A stretch of DNA of 23,912 bases, from contig UQVR01000017.1 of assembly GCA_900544625.1 (NCBI GenBank), positions 1-23,912 on the forward strand, read 5' to 3'. The notes under the pieces were generated by a model. It saw nothing but the letters and a program-made list of their open reading frames with translations, had not been told where the DNA came from and ran no database searches. This DNA comes from an uncultured Mycoplasmatota bacterium. GTDB taxonomy: Bacteria; Bacillota_I; Bacilli_A; RF39; UBA660. Below, piece after piece: positions 1-8,386 of the stretch. How positions within the stretch are numbered: the stretch's first letter is position 1; every line of letters begins with the position of its first letter. The position numbers and the translations under genes are program-made.

Positions 1-51
1 TTATTATCTGTTAAAATTATATTAAATGGTGCGGTTGAAATTACAATATAA
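1..51 (+). CDS. possible 3' end of a plus-strand gene entering from outside the window
   Basis: Frame 1 is open from the window edge to a TAA at 49-51 and reads as 16 residues ending VEITI. The other two plus frames hit stops early. A hairpin with a T-run follows directly, as expected after a gene end. The fragment is too short to identify and could be non-coding. Confidence 0.3.
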   Translation, partial: LLSVKIILNGAVEITI

Positions 52-79
52 AAAAGCAAGTGTTTCTACTTGCTTTTTT
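51..79. terminator. bidirectional intrinsic terminator
   Basis: AAAAAGCAAG and CTTGCTTTTT form an about 10-bp stem around an 8-9 nt loop, with A-run and T-run flanks that give a U-tract in both directions. It overlaps the stop codon of the minus-strand ASCH gene and directly follows the possible plus-strand gene end, so it can serve both. Confidence 0.75.
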
Positions 80-452
80 CATATTCAAAATTCCATATTC
101 CCAGTTTTCCCTTAGCTTTAATAGGTTTGATTGCTAAAACATTTTCCAAAACCCAAGCATATCGTCCAACTTCATATAATCCGCATTTATATTCCACTTC
201 ATTATTTTTCTTAAGATTTTCAATAAATTCATCAGTCATATAAATGCAATCTACTAACATGCATTTACAAATAATTTCACCATACATCGGCGTAATAAGA
301 TTACTTAATTTATCACTTTGATTACATTTACTTAAACTAGCATGAATATATAATTCACCACGATAATTTGTTTTAAAACTTCTTGTTTCATAACATTTAT
401 ACCCATCTTTAATTAAACTAGCATAAGGTTCTTTTATACTCAATACCTTCAC
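66..452 (-). CDS. ASCH domain protein
   Basis: A 128-residue protein that is essentially one ASCH (PUA-like) domain. The N-terminus MKVLSIKEPYASLI, followed by GYKCYETRSFKTNYRGELYIHAS, is the typical ASCH signature (I/V-K-x-P-W/Y-A, then E-x-R, then R-G-x-L-x-I-H-A). ASCH domains are thought to bind RNA or nucleotides, and some hydrolyse modified nucleosides; which applies here is unknown. The start is a GTG at 452-450, chosen because AGGTGG stands 4-5 nt upstream and the domain begins at residue 1. It is transcribed away from the LigD-like gene, from a shared 75-bp intergenic region. No truncation is seen. Confidence 0.85.
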   Translation of the reverse strand: MKVLSIKEPYASLIKDGYKCYETRSFKTNYRGELYIHASLSKCNQSDKLSNLITPMYGEIICKCMLVDCIYMTDEFIENLKKNNEVEYKCGLYEVGRYAWVLENVLAIKPIKAKGKLGIWNFEYEKSK

Positions 453-468
453 AATACCACCTACAGGT

Positions 469-498
469 AATATAACATATATTGTATATAATAAGCAA
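469..498 (-). promoter_or_regulatory. predicted sigma-A promoter of the ASCH gene
   Basis: On the minus strand, TTGCTT (493-498) and TATATT (469-474) are separated by 18 nt, about 17 nt before the GTG start. A TATAAT at 487-492 on the plus strand could be the -10 element for the divergent LigD-like gene, but it has no good -35 partner. Confidence 0.45.
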
Positions 499-527
499 TT
501 AAATCCAAAATAATAATGGTGAAATTT

Positions 528-1886
528 ATGAACAAATTAACTAAATATAATAACAAAAGAAACTTTAATATAACAAGCGAACCCATTGGTAAAATTTTAA
601 AAAATAACAAAAAATTAACATTTTGTGTTCAACATCACATAGCAAGAAAAGATCACTTTGATTTTAGATTAGAATATAATGGTACAATGTCCTCATGGGC
701 AATACCAAAAGGACCATCTTATAATCCTAAAGACAAAAGATTGGCAATAAAAGTTGAAGACCACCCTATTTCATATAAAAATTTCGAAGGAACAATACCC
801 AAAGGCGAATATGGTGCAGGCACAGTCATGTTATTTGATCTAGGATATTACGAGATTATAAAGTATGAAAAAAATTTAATAAAAGTAATTCTTTATGGCA
901 AAAGGCTTAAAGGTATGTGGACTCTTACTCATTTTAAAGATGATAATTGGTTACTTATTAAAGATCATGACTTTTATGAAAACTACATTGATATAACCAA
1001 ATATAAAAGAAGTATTAAAACAAACAGAACCATGAAAGAAATTAAAGATAATGAAAAGAAAAAAGAAATATTATTAACTAGCCCCAACAAAAAAATAATT
1101 GGTAATATTACTAAAAAAGTTATCTTTAATTATTATAAAAAAGTAGCCCCATATATGATGCCTTATCTAGAAAATAGAATTATAAGTGTAGTGCGAGCTC
1201 CATCAGGAATAAATAACAACATTTTTTTTAAAAAACATTTAGAAAATCAAAAAAGATATTTAGAAAAAATTAATATTTCATCTAAAAATGATAAAGAAAA
1301 AGATTATTACTACATATTAGATGAAATTGGTTTATTAAGCGAGGTTCAAATGAATAGCTATGAATTTCATATCTGGGGAAGTAATGCATCAAATAAAAAT
1401 AAACCAAATATGATGGTATTTGATTTAGATCCAGATAAATCACTTTCCCTTGATAAGCTAAGACTTGGAGTAAAATATTTAAAAGAAATATTAGATAACT
1501 TAAATTTAAAATCATTTTTAAAAACTAGTGGTGGAAAAGGTTATCATATATGTATTCCTTTTAAAAACAATTTAACTTGGAAAAAATTTTATAAAATTTC
1601 TGAAGATATAGCAAATATAATAGAAAATACTCATTCAGAACTATTTACAACTAACAATAGAAAAGAAAAGCGCAAGAACAAAATATTTATAGATTATTTA
1701 CGAAACCAAAAAAGTGCTACTTTTGTAGCACCATATTCAGTTAGATTAAGAAAAAATGCTCCGGTATCAATGCCTATAGCATGGAATGAACTTGACAAAA
1801 TTAAACCTAATGAAATAACAATATATAAAGCAATTAAAAGACTAAAGAAAAAAGACCCATGGAAAGATTTTTTCACTTCCAACTAG
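528..1886 (+). CDS. LigD-like phosphoesterase-polymerase protein without a ligase domain
   Basis: A 452-residue protein with two of the three modules of bacterial NHEJ ligase D. The first 150 residues are the 3'-phosphoesterase module: H37, H43, D45, R47 and E49 lie in the VQHH...HFDFRLE motif, and E77, H79 and Y83 in VEDHPISY, matching the metal-binding and catalytic set known from Pseudomonas LigD. The second half is the archaeo-eukaryotic primase-type polymerase module: D299 and D301 (FDLDPD), SGGKGYH with H340, and D389 (FIDYLRN), at the spacing of authentic LigD. No ATP-dependent ligase module (KxDG) is present, and no Ku or ligase gene lies in the window. The ATG at 528 is preferred over 516 because GGTGA ends 5 nt before it. 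Likely role, inferred: DNA end processing and gap filling or primer synthesis during double-strand break repair. Its stop overlaps the stop of the convergent AAA+ gene. Confidence 0.9.
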   Translation: MNKLTKYNNKRNFNITSEPIGKILKNNKKLTFCVQHHIARKDHFDFRLEYNGTMSSWAIPKGPSYNPKDKRLAIKVEDHPISYKNFEGTIPKGEYGAGTVMLFDLGYYEIIKYEKNLIKVILYGKRLKGMWTLTHFKDDNWLLIKDHDFYENYIDITKYKRSIKTNRTMKEIKDNEKKKEILLTSPNKKIIGNITKKVIFNYYKKVAPYMMPYLENRIISVVRAPSGINNNIFFKKHLENQKRYLEKINISSKNDKEKDYYYILDEIGLLSEVQMNSYEFHIWGSNASNKNKPNMMVFDLDPDKSLSLDKLRLGVKYLKEILDNLNLKSFLKTSGGKGYHICIPFKNNLTWKKFYKISEDIANIIENTHSELFTTNNRKEKRKNKIFIDYLRNQKSATFVAPYSVRLRKNAPVSMPIAWNELDKIKPNEITIYKAIKRLKKKDPWKDFFTSN

Positions 1887-2803
1887 TCTAATGTATTTAT
1901 ATCAATTCCTTCAGCCTCAAACAAATCTTTAAAAGTTGTCTTAAAATTAGCTATTTCTTTAACTTTTACATCATCATAAATATTTTTTGAATTTTTAATA
2001 GCTCTATAAAAATCTATTATTGACACAATTTTTCTATTATCATATAAAGCAAATGTAAAAGCATTGGCAACTATTGTCAAACAAATATCAGGATATCTAC
2101 TTGCAATTTCATAAACTCTTTTGTATTCATCAGTCATTTCTACGATAAAAGCCATTATTTTTTCTGTTATAAATGGTTGATAATTAACTTTTACCCCAAT
2201 TTGATATTCAAGTTTAGGTAAAGTTCCCATTAAGATTTTTACAACTGTTGGTTTATCAGCTTCTAAAACATCAATTTTTTGAAATCTACGAAGAAAAGCT
2301 CTATCTCTTAAAATATATTGCTCATATTCTTCTGTAGTAGTTGCACCAATCATTTTAATTTGGCCTCTATCCAATCCTGCTTTTAACATATTTGCAAAAT
2401 CCATACCCCCAGATTTATTCACAAGTAAATGAGTTTCATCTATAAATATAATCGTATTAAGTCTATCATTTAATTCTCTAACTAGCAAATCAATTCTATT
2501 TTCAACCTGTCCTTCACTCATCGTTTCACCAATTAAACTTGTTATATTTACCTTAATCAAAGAATAATTTTTTAAAGCATCAGGAACTAATCCTTTTTGA
2601 ATTCTATATGCAAGCCCTTCCACTATCGCGGTTTTCCCAATACCAGGCTTACCAACAAGTAATGCACTTTTTTCAGGTGTTAATAAAGCTAAAATTATTT
2701 GTTTTATCTCTTCATCTCTTGCAATCGCTGGATCAGTTATATATTTTTTAGTTGTTAAATCAACGCCATATCTTTCTAACATACTTACTTTTTCATTATT
2801 CAT
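1883..2803 (-). CDS. stand-alone ClpB-D1-like AAA+ ATPase
   Basis: A 306-residue protein made of one AAA+ module like the first ATPase domain of ClpA/ClpB. Visible motifs: Walker A GKPGIGKT (51-58), Walker B IIFIDE (118-123), sensor 1 GATTT (153-157), and a two-arginine finger FLRRF (170-174). There is no Clp N-domain, middle domain or second ATPase domain. At the substrate-gripping pore loop, where ClpB has KYRG, this protein reads ETMSEG and lacks the usual aromatic residue, so protein threading is doubtful. The start is supported by AGGTGA 5 nt upstream. It is the last gene of a minus-strand run, 49 nt after the 716-aa HNH gene, so joint transcription is likely. Its function is unknown; remodelling of the HNH partner or of a DNA complex is an inference. 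Confidence 0.8.
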   Translation of the reverse strand: MNNEKVSMLERYGVDLTTKKYITDPAIARDEEIKQIILALLTPEKSALLVGKPGIGKTAIVEGLAYRIQKGLVPDALKNYSLIKVNITSLIGETMSEGQVENRIDLLVRELNDRLNTIIFIDETHLLVNKSGGMDFANMLKAGLDRGQIKMIGATTTEEYEQYILRDRAFLRRFQKIDVLEADKPTVVKILMGTLPKLEYQIGVKVNYQPFITEKIMAFIVEMTDEYKRVYEIASRYPDICLTIVANAFTFALYDNRKIVSIIDFYRAIKNSKNIYDDVKVKEIANFKTTFKDLFEAEGIDINTLD

Positions 2804-2852
2804 TTAAATCACCTTACTTAATTATTATACCATTAAAAATTATAAAATAAAA

Positions 2853-5003
2853 TTATTTTTTACTATTCCATTCTACTAGAAAATTTCTATCTTCATTTTC
2901 TTTATTATTTTCATAATATCTCATTTCTTCATCATAATTATCTATACTACCATATAAAAAATTATAATTAGGATTAAACAATCTATCAAAATTTTGTAAA
3001 TAAAAAGGTGTTGTTTTAATAACTCTTTCTCTGACCCTTTGTAACATCCAACCTATTTCAAACATTGTCGGAGGAACCTTACTATGTATTCTATTATGAC
3101 AATTTCCACATAAACAAACAGTATTATAAACATTATCTACGCCATTATTTGCCAAAGGTATTATATGATGTGCCTCAAAATTTCTAGTATCAAAACTTAC
3201 AAATTCACCACATAAATCACAATGCATCATTCCTTGATCATCTTTTGTTCTTAACTTAGTAAATAACGAAACTTTCGGATTCCTTGTTACTTTAGATTGA
3301 ATTGAAGAATCATTAATTACTAAAAAATCATTAGGTTCATCAACCTCTTCAATTATTTGTTCTTCTTCATCATCCAATAAATCTTTACTACATTCTGAAG
3401 CCTTATCCCTTTTTATTTCTTCATCAATTTCTTCAAATCGTTTTTTTCTTTCAATTTCTTTTCGTTTAATTTCCATTTGTAAAAAATCATTATCTTTATA
3501 TTGTTTTTTTAAACTTTGCAATTGTTCATCATTAACAGGCAAAGATACTTCTGAAGCTTTTTCTAAAAATTCTATTTCTTCCATCGTAATTTTATGACTA
3601 TCAATCAAATTTTTAACCTCAATTTGCCAATTATTCTTTCTATGACTAACAGACCTTACTCCTAAAATATTTCTAACTTCATATAAGTTTTTTATATTCT
3701 CATTTTTTAAAATAGATAAATAAATCATAATGGGCATTATATATAACGACCCATATTCCCCATTTAGCTTATCCAAAACAACCATTCCATTTTCATAATA
3801 AAACACATGAAAATTTTTAAATTTACCAGAACCAGTTTGAACTTTATAAGGTTTTAAATAATGTAAAAACATATCAATTCTATCAATATAAGATTTTAAT
3901 TTCAATTGTTTCTTATCATTATCTAAAGTATCACCTAATTCTTTTAATGCATCTTGTTTTAAATCATTTAAATTAACATCCTTAAGTCCAATTTTAATTG
4001 ATTCATTTAAGGCTCCTTGAATTAGTTCATTCAATTTATTATAAACATTACTTAAATCATCGTTTTTAAAGTCTTGATTAGAATAACTTAACAAAACATC
4101 AACAGTCTTTTTTATATCTTCTTGTTTTAAATATAGATTAATTAATTCTAAAGGCATTTGCAAATTCAATTTTTTATATTCCACACGTTGTAAAGTATTT
4201 ACATTACATAAATCTTCACATTGCCAAAGAAAAATATTAGAAAGATTTACATTTTTATCTTCAATAGATTTAATTAATTCAATGGAATTTTTAATAAGAA
4301 TACTACGATTTGGTTCAGTTAATAATATTGCCAATAATAAAAATTGAGCTGACAAAAAAAGCTTGGTTTTATCCTTATTAATATTGGAAAACAAAGAAAA
4401 TGGCAATGGACTAGTTAATTCTTTAATAAAACTTTCCATCCATGTTTTTAATCTTTGAAATCTTTCAATATCTAAATTAATTTCTTTTTGAAAAAAAATA
4501 TTCCATTCAAATAAAGTAAAATTACCATCAACAACTTTATCATTATATGCCATCATATAACTGTCATACAACGATTTGGAAATACTTTTTAATTGATTTA
4601 CATTAGTAATATTTCTAAGTTCTCTAATCCTTTCTCTTAAAAAATCCTGTAATTTCTTTATTTCTTCATTTAAATATTGATTATTATCAAGTAATCCAAA
4701 ATGAACGTCGTTTTGATAAATATATTCAGTATTAAAATAGTCATAAATAGATTTAATAATAGAAAACTCATCTACAGCAATATTTTTTCGTCCACCTTTA
4801 AATTTAATAGTAAAATCCATTAGAATTGCCAAATTAAGAGATTCATCAAGACCAATATTAGATGTTGCTTTATTAAATTTACTTTTAACAACATCTATTA
4901 ATCGTTCATAACTTTCTGAAGTTAATAAGGACCTAATTGTATTTTTGGATATTTCAAAACCAACTTCATTTGGCAAACCTAACTCATTTAATACTTCATC
5001 CAT
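2853..5003 (-). CDS. large HNH endonuclease domain protein of unknown function
   Basis: A 716-residue protein. Only the C-terminal part is recognisable: a zinc-type HNH nuclease at about 593-640 with C595-x2-C598, the HH pair 612-613 (AHHIIPL), N627, C632-x2-C635 and H636/H640. Residues 1 to about 510 are helical, without a motif I recognise. Residues about 505-570 are charged (K/R then D/E), probably a coiled coil or flexible linker before the nuclease. It starts 6 nt after the stop of the glycosyltransferase gene, with GTGA inside that gene as SD, and is followed 49 nt later by the AAA+ ATPase. It could be a restriction-like or defence nuclease, or a repair nuclease; the large novel N-terminal region does not decide this. 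Confidence 0.8.
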   Translation of the reverse strand: MDEVLNELGLPNEVGFEISKNTIRSLLTSESYERLIDVVKSKFNKATSNIGLDESLNLAILMDFTIKFKGGRKNIAVDEFSIIKSIYDYFNTEYIYQNDVHFGLLDNNQYLNEEIKKLQDFLRERIRELRNITNVNQLKSISKSLYDSYMMAYNDKVVDGNFTLFEWNIFFQKEINLDIERFQRLKTWMESFIKELTSPLPFSLFSNINKDKTKLFLSAQFLLLAILLTEPNRSILIKNSIELIKSIEDKNVNLSNIFLWQCEDLCNVNTLQRVEYKKLNLQMPLELINLYLKQEDIKKTVDVLLSYSNQDFKNDDLSNVYNKLNELIQGALNESIKIGLKDVNLNDLKQDALKELGDTLDNDKKQLKLKSYIDRIDMFLHYLKPYKVQTGSGKFKNFHVFYYENGMVVLDKLNGEYGSLYIMPIMIYLSILKNENIKNLYEVRNILGVRSVSHRKNNWQIEVKNLIDSHKITMEEIEFLEKASEVSLPVNDEQLQSLKKQYKDNDFLQMEIKRKEIERKKRFEEIDEEIKRDKASECSKDLLDDEEEQIIEEVDEPNDFLVINDSSIQSKVTRNPKVSLFTKLRTKDDQGMMHCDLCGEFVSFDTRNFEAHHIIPLANNGVDNVYNTVCLCGNCHNRIHSKVPPTMFEIGWMLQRVRERVIKTTPFYLQNFDRLFNPNYNFLYGSIDNYDEEMRYYENNKENEDRNFLVEWNSKK

Positions 5004-5009
5004 TATTTA

Positions 5010-6083
5010 TCACATCCATTTTTTTACATATTGAACTAAATCTTTCGCAGATTTATCATTTATGTATTTTTTTTGATTCAAAATTATATTATTTTCTAAT
5101 TCTTTATTTTCTAGTATTCTTTTAGTACATAAAACTACTTCATTTACATCACTAGCATATAATCCCATACCATTATCACTAAAAAACTTAGCATTATAGT
5201 TTTCTACTCCAGGAATAGGCATCATTATAACAAATGGTTTTCTCATCATAGTTATTTCAGTTGATGTAAGTCCACCAGGTTTAGCAATAATAACGTCACT
5301 ACTTTTCATATATTGATTCATATTATTAATAAATCCCAATACATATAATTTATCATTATTAATTTTATCAAGTTCATTTTTTAATTCTTTATTACTTCCA
5401 CAAACTACGATTAAATAACAATCAATATTATCAAGTATTGCATCTACACACTCTTTCATTTCTCCAAAACCCATACTTCCAGATGTTAACAACACTCTTT
5501 TTTTATCATGTGGCAAATCAATATCTTTATTAATATCAAAAAAACTTGATGCAACAGGTATACCAATTGGTAACAATATGTCTTTTTTTATACCCTTTTC
5601 TACAAATTTAGATATAAGTTTTTCACTTGGAATAACAAATAAATCTGGATTAGTTTCATTCCAAAAAGGAATACATTCATAATCAGTAGCAACATTAATA
5701 AATTTAATATCTTTCTTTTTCTTTAAAGCAGTCAAAGCTAAACAGGGAAAAACATGAGTACCGATAGCCAAATCATAACCATTACTAACTAAAAATTCAT
5801 CAAGTTTTTTTACAATTAATTTATTAAAACCATAAACTGGGCTTTTTATTCCTGATTTATTATAAAGCTCTCCCAATTTATAAACTGTTTTAAATATATT
5901 TCCTTTACCTTTCGTAGAATCTAAATATAGTTTTTCAGCCATCTTACTAGCCTTTTCACCTGCTAGCTCCATATAATCTTTTACATCACATTTAATGCCG
6001 TCATCGTTAAATTCTTTAGCAATATATTTAGCACAACTATTATGTCCTCCACCTGTACTACATGTAAATACAACAATTTTCAT
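5010..6083 (-). CDS. MGDG synthase/UgtP-type diacylglycerol glycosyltransferase
   Basis: A 357-residue GT-B fold glycosyltransferase of family GT28, close to the processive diacylglycerol glucosyltransferase UgtP and plant MGDG synthase. Evidence: the N-terminal motif STGGGHN (9-15), GTHVFPCLAL and VATDYECIPFW in the acceptor domain, and GSMGFGEM and KPGGLTSTE (near residue 268) in the nucleotide-sugar domain. Such enzymes transfer a hexose from a UDP-sugar to diacylglycerol at the inner membrane face, giving glycolipids and often the lipoteichoic acid anchor. The sugar and the number of transfers cannot be read from sequence. The ATG directly abuts the TAG stop of the upstream membrane-protein gene, so translation is probably coupled. 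Confidence 0.82.
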   Translation of the reverse strand: MKIVVFTCSTGGGHNSCAKYIAKEFNDDGIKCDVKDYMELAGEKASKMAEKLYLDSTKGKGNIFKTVYKLGELYNKSGIKSPVYGFNKLIVKKLDEFLVSNGYDLAIGTHVFPCLALTALKKKKDIKFINVATDYECIPFWNETNPDLFVIPSEKLISKFVEKGIKKDILLPIGIPVASSFFDINKDIDLPHDKKRVLLTSGSMGFGEMKECVDAILDNIDCYLIVVCGSNKELKNELDKINNDKLYVLGFINNMNQYMKSSDVIIAKPGGLTSTEITMMRKPFVIMMPIPGVENYNAKFFSDNGMGLYASDVNEVVLCTKRILENKELENNIILNQKKYINDKSAKDLVQYVKKWM

Positions 6084-6716
6084 CTAATCACTCCAGCTAT
6101 CATTATACATATTCTTCAAATATTCTTTATTAAAAGTTTTATCAAGTATTTCTTCATATTTATATTTTGCTTCAACACCTTTTTCTTTTTGTCTTGCTCT
6201 ATTAATTGCTACCCCAGTAAGTATTCCATCAAATAATAAAAATACACTTAACCAAATGGCTAATTTCTTACCAACATCATAATCAATTTTATCTATAAAC
6301 TTTATTAACCAAGGATAAATGTATTTAATCCAAACAATCCCTAAAGCCCCCCAAAATAATGAATATCTAACACAAATTCTTCCATTTATATTAAAGGGTT
6401 TCCTCGAATAATCCCAAGCAGTAAATCCTAACACCAATTCCATACCTAAACTCATTATATATTCTAAGATAGAGCCTCCAATAAAGCCTATTAAAAATAT
6501 CTTCCAAATTTTATCATCTTTAAATTTAAATAAAAGAGCAGTTAAAACTAAGGCTCCAAGACCATATGCTGCGTTAAAAGGTCCAATAACAACTGCAGAA
6601 TGATTAATAAATTCTTTCCATTTAATTAATGAAAAAACACCCTCTATACACCAACCTACAACACAACCAATAATAAATATCCAAAATAAATAATAAACAT
6701 TCTCACGACTTTTCAT
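6084..6716 (-). CDS. putative ABC-transporter type IV (CmpB family) membrane protein
   Basis: About 210 residues with five to six hydrophobic segments. The pattern FIIGCVVGWCIEGVFSLI ... NHSAVVIGPFNAAYGLGAL ... GGSILEYIMSLGMELVLGFTAWDYS ... RICVRYSLFWGALGIVWI is that of the CmpB-type putative ABC-transporter type IV family, whose real function is not established. A GTG at 6725 gives a longer frame, but the ATG at 6716 is preferred because GTGA stands 5 nt before it, matching the spacing used by neighbouring genes. It is the first gene of the four-gene run toward lower coordinates and has its own promoter. Its stop touches the start of the glycosyltransferase gene, suggesting a shared envelope or lipid role for these two. 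Confidence 0.75.
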   Translation of the reverse strand: MKSRENVYYLFWIFIIGCVVGWCIEGVFSLIKWKEFINHSAVVIGPFNAAYGLGALVLTALLFKFKDDKIWKIFLIGFIGGSILEYIMSLGMELVLGFTAWDYSRKPFNINGRICVRYSLFWGALGIVWIKYIYPWLIKFIDKIDYDVGKKLAIWLSVFLLFDGILTGVAINRARQKEKGVEAKYKYEEILDKTFNKEYLKNMYNDSWSD

Positions 6717-6731
6717 ACTTCTCACTTTAAA

Positions 6732-6760
6732 AGTATACCATATAAAAATCTTACAAACAA
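6732..6760 (-). promoter_or_regulatory. predicted sigma-A promoter of the 6716-1883 gene run
   Basis: On the minus strand, TTGTTT (6755-6760), a 17-nt spacer and TATACT (6732-6737). It lies 15 nt before the chosen ATG and just after the M32 peptidase gene stop, and no hairpin terminator separates it from that gene. Confidence 0.65.
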
Positions 6761-6767
6761 TATTTTG

Positions 6768-8240
6768 TTAGTAATTCTTATTTCCATATTTTTTGTAAAA
6801 ATAATTCACTAAAGGCACTACACTTAAATTACTTCTACCAAGTTTTTCTAAAACTTCTCTACCTGTAAAAGCTGCACCATTTACATAAATATTTTCAATT
6901 AAATACTTAGTTATTACTTTAATATTTCCACTTTTTAATATTTCATCAATACTTCCCAAGTCATTTTCAATTATTTCCAAAAACATTCCATCAAAAATAG
7001 ATCCAATCAAATATGATGGAAAATATCCAAAATCGCCTTCAGCCCAATGAACATCTTGCATTACACCATCTTTATCGTTTATTACTTCAACACCTAAATA
7101 TTCTTTCATTTTTTGATTCCATACATTAGGTAAATCATCAACATTTATTTTTCCACTAAATAAATCTCTTTCTATTTCATACCTTAAAATTATATGCATA
7201 CAATATGTAAGTTCATCAGCTTCAGTTCTAACTAAACTTGCAACGGGACTATTTAAGCCTTTAACAAATTCGTTTATATCTACATCTAACCCTAACATTT
7301 CTTTAACTTTATCATAAATTGGAATCCAAAAATTAATATTTCTTCCGAGCATATTTTCAAAAAATCTCGATTGACTTTCATGTAAAGCATTTATTCCCTC
7401 ACAAGTCATACATTCATATTTAGTTAAATTACTATTTACATTTTGTTCTAAGATTCCATGCCCACCTTCATGTATTATCGTGCTCACAAAATCTAAAGCA
7501 TTATCAGTTTTTTTAAAAGCAATTCTAACATCATTATTACCAATTTTTTCTGTAAATCCATGCGGATAAAATCCTAGTTTACCTTTGTTCATGTCAAAGC
7601 CTATATAATCCAACAAAAACTCAGCACATTTCATTACATCGCTTTCACTAGCATTTATCTTAATAAAACTTGTTAATCCTCCTTCTTTAGGTATTATTGG
7701 CAAAATCTTTTCTTTTAACTCACTAAACAATTTATCTATGTCATCACTTGTTAGCCCAGCTTCATATTCATTTAGCATTACATCATATAAATCTCCATCA
7801 AAATTTATATAACTATAATATTTTTTTGTTAATTCAATTACTTTTTCTAAATATGGTTTAAAAACATTATAATCATTATTCTTTTTTGCTTCTTCCCAAA
7901 CTATAGTACTTTTATGTAGAAATTCTGTATATTCAATATAAAAATCATTTGGAACATTAACCTTTTTATAATAATTTTTTAACAAATTATTTATATATCT
8001 TTGTTCACTTAAAGATAATTCTTTAAACTCATCGCTTTCTATTGCACTTTTTAACAAAATTTCATAATCATTATTTGTTTGTAATTTAAACAATTTATCT
8101 TCTAAACCACTTATAAGGGCTACAACTTCTTCTTTTTCATCTCTAGGGGTTGATATTCTCAAATCCCACCCAATAACATTGATACAATGTTGCAAGTCAA
8201 ATATTTTTTTTTGATATTTTCTTAATTTTTCTAATTTCAT
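6768..8240 (-). CDS. carboxypeptidase, peptidase family M32
   Basis: A 490-residue cytoplasmic zinc metallocarboxypeptidase of the Taq carboxypeptidase family, normal length (about 500). The zinc motif is H257-E258-G-G-H261, and the family signature HESQSRF follows at 287-293 with E288 as third zinc ligand. Further family blocks are visible: DVRIAFKK, RTEADELTYCMHIILRYEIERDLFSG, and DVHWAEGDFGYFPSYLIG near the C-terminus. It removes single residues from peptide C-termini, probably for peptide recycling. The ATG at 8240 has AAGGTGA 4 nt upstream. It is probably a single-gene unit or the first gene before the CmpB-type gene. Confidence 0.93.
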   Translation of the reverse strand: MKLEKLRKYQKKIFDLQHCINVIGWDLRISTPRDEKEEVVALISGLEDKLFKLQTNNDYEILLKSAIESDEFKELSLSEQRYINNLLKNYYKKVNVPNDFYIEYTEFLHKSTIVWEEAKKNNDYNVFKPYLEKVIELTKKYYSYINFDGDLYDVMLNEYEAGLTSDDIDKLFSELKEKILPIIPKEGGLTSFIKINASESDVMKCAEFLLDYIGFDMNKGKLGFYPHGFTEKIGNNDVRIAFKKTDNALDFVSTIIHEGGHGILEQNVNSNLTKYECMTCEGINALHESQSRFFENMLGRNINFWIPIYDKVKEMLGLDVDINEFVKGLNSPVASLVRTEADELTYCMHIILRYEIERDLFSGKINVDDLPNVWNQKMKEYLGVEVINDKDGVMQDVHWAEGDFGYFPSYLIGSIFDGMFLEIIENDLGSIDEILKSGNIKVITKYLIENIYVNGAAFTGREVLEKLGRSNLSVVPLVNYFYKKYGNKNY

Positions 8241-8262
8241 ATTCTCACCTTATAATAATATT

Positions 8263-8291
8263 ATCATAAATACGAAAAGAAAAAAACACAA
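8263..8291 (-). promoter_or_regulatory. predicted sigma-A promoter of the M32 peptidase gene
   Basis: On the minus strand, TTGTGT (8286-8291), a 17-nt spacer and TATGAT (8263-8268), just downstream of the tRNA-Leu terminator and about 22 nt before the ATG. Confidence 0.55.
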
Positions 8292-8295
8292 ATAT

Positions 8296-8321
8296 AAAAA
8301 CTCGAACCAAAAAGCTCGAGT
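8296..8321 (-). terminator. intrinsic terminator of tRNA-Leu
   Basis: On the minus strand ACTCGAGC and GTTCGAGT form an 8-bp stem with one G-U pair around a 6-nt loop, followed by TTTTTATA. It lies 11 nt after the CCA end of tRNA-Leu and ends that transcript before the peptidase promoter. Confidence 0.85.
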
Positions 8322-8386
8322 AATTATCAAATTGGTGCCCAAGGCCGGACTTGAACCGGCACGGGCTTTAACACCCGCAGGATTTT

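Noticed and set aside
6042..6236. 64-codon plus-strand open frame over the glycosyltransferase start
   Set aside because: Antisense to two well-supported minus-strand genes, with no SD and a composition typical of reversed AT-rich coding DNA.
8333..8386. Isolated tRNA fragment or pseudo-tRNA near 8333
   Set aside because: It joins exactly with 9075-9109 once the group I intron is removed, so it is the 3' exon of a real gene.
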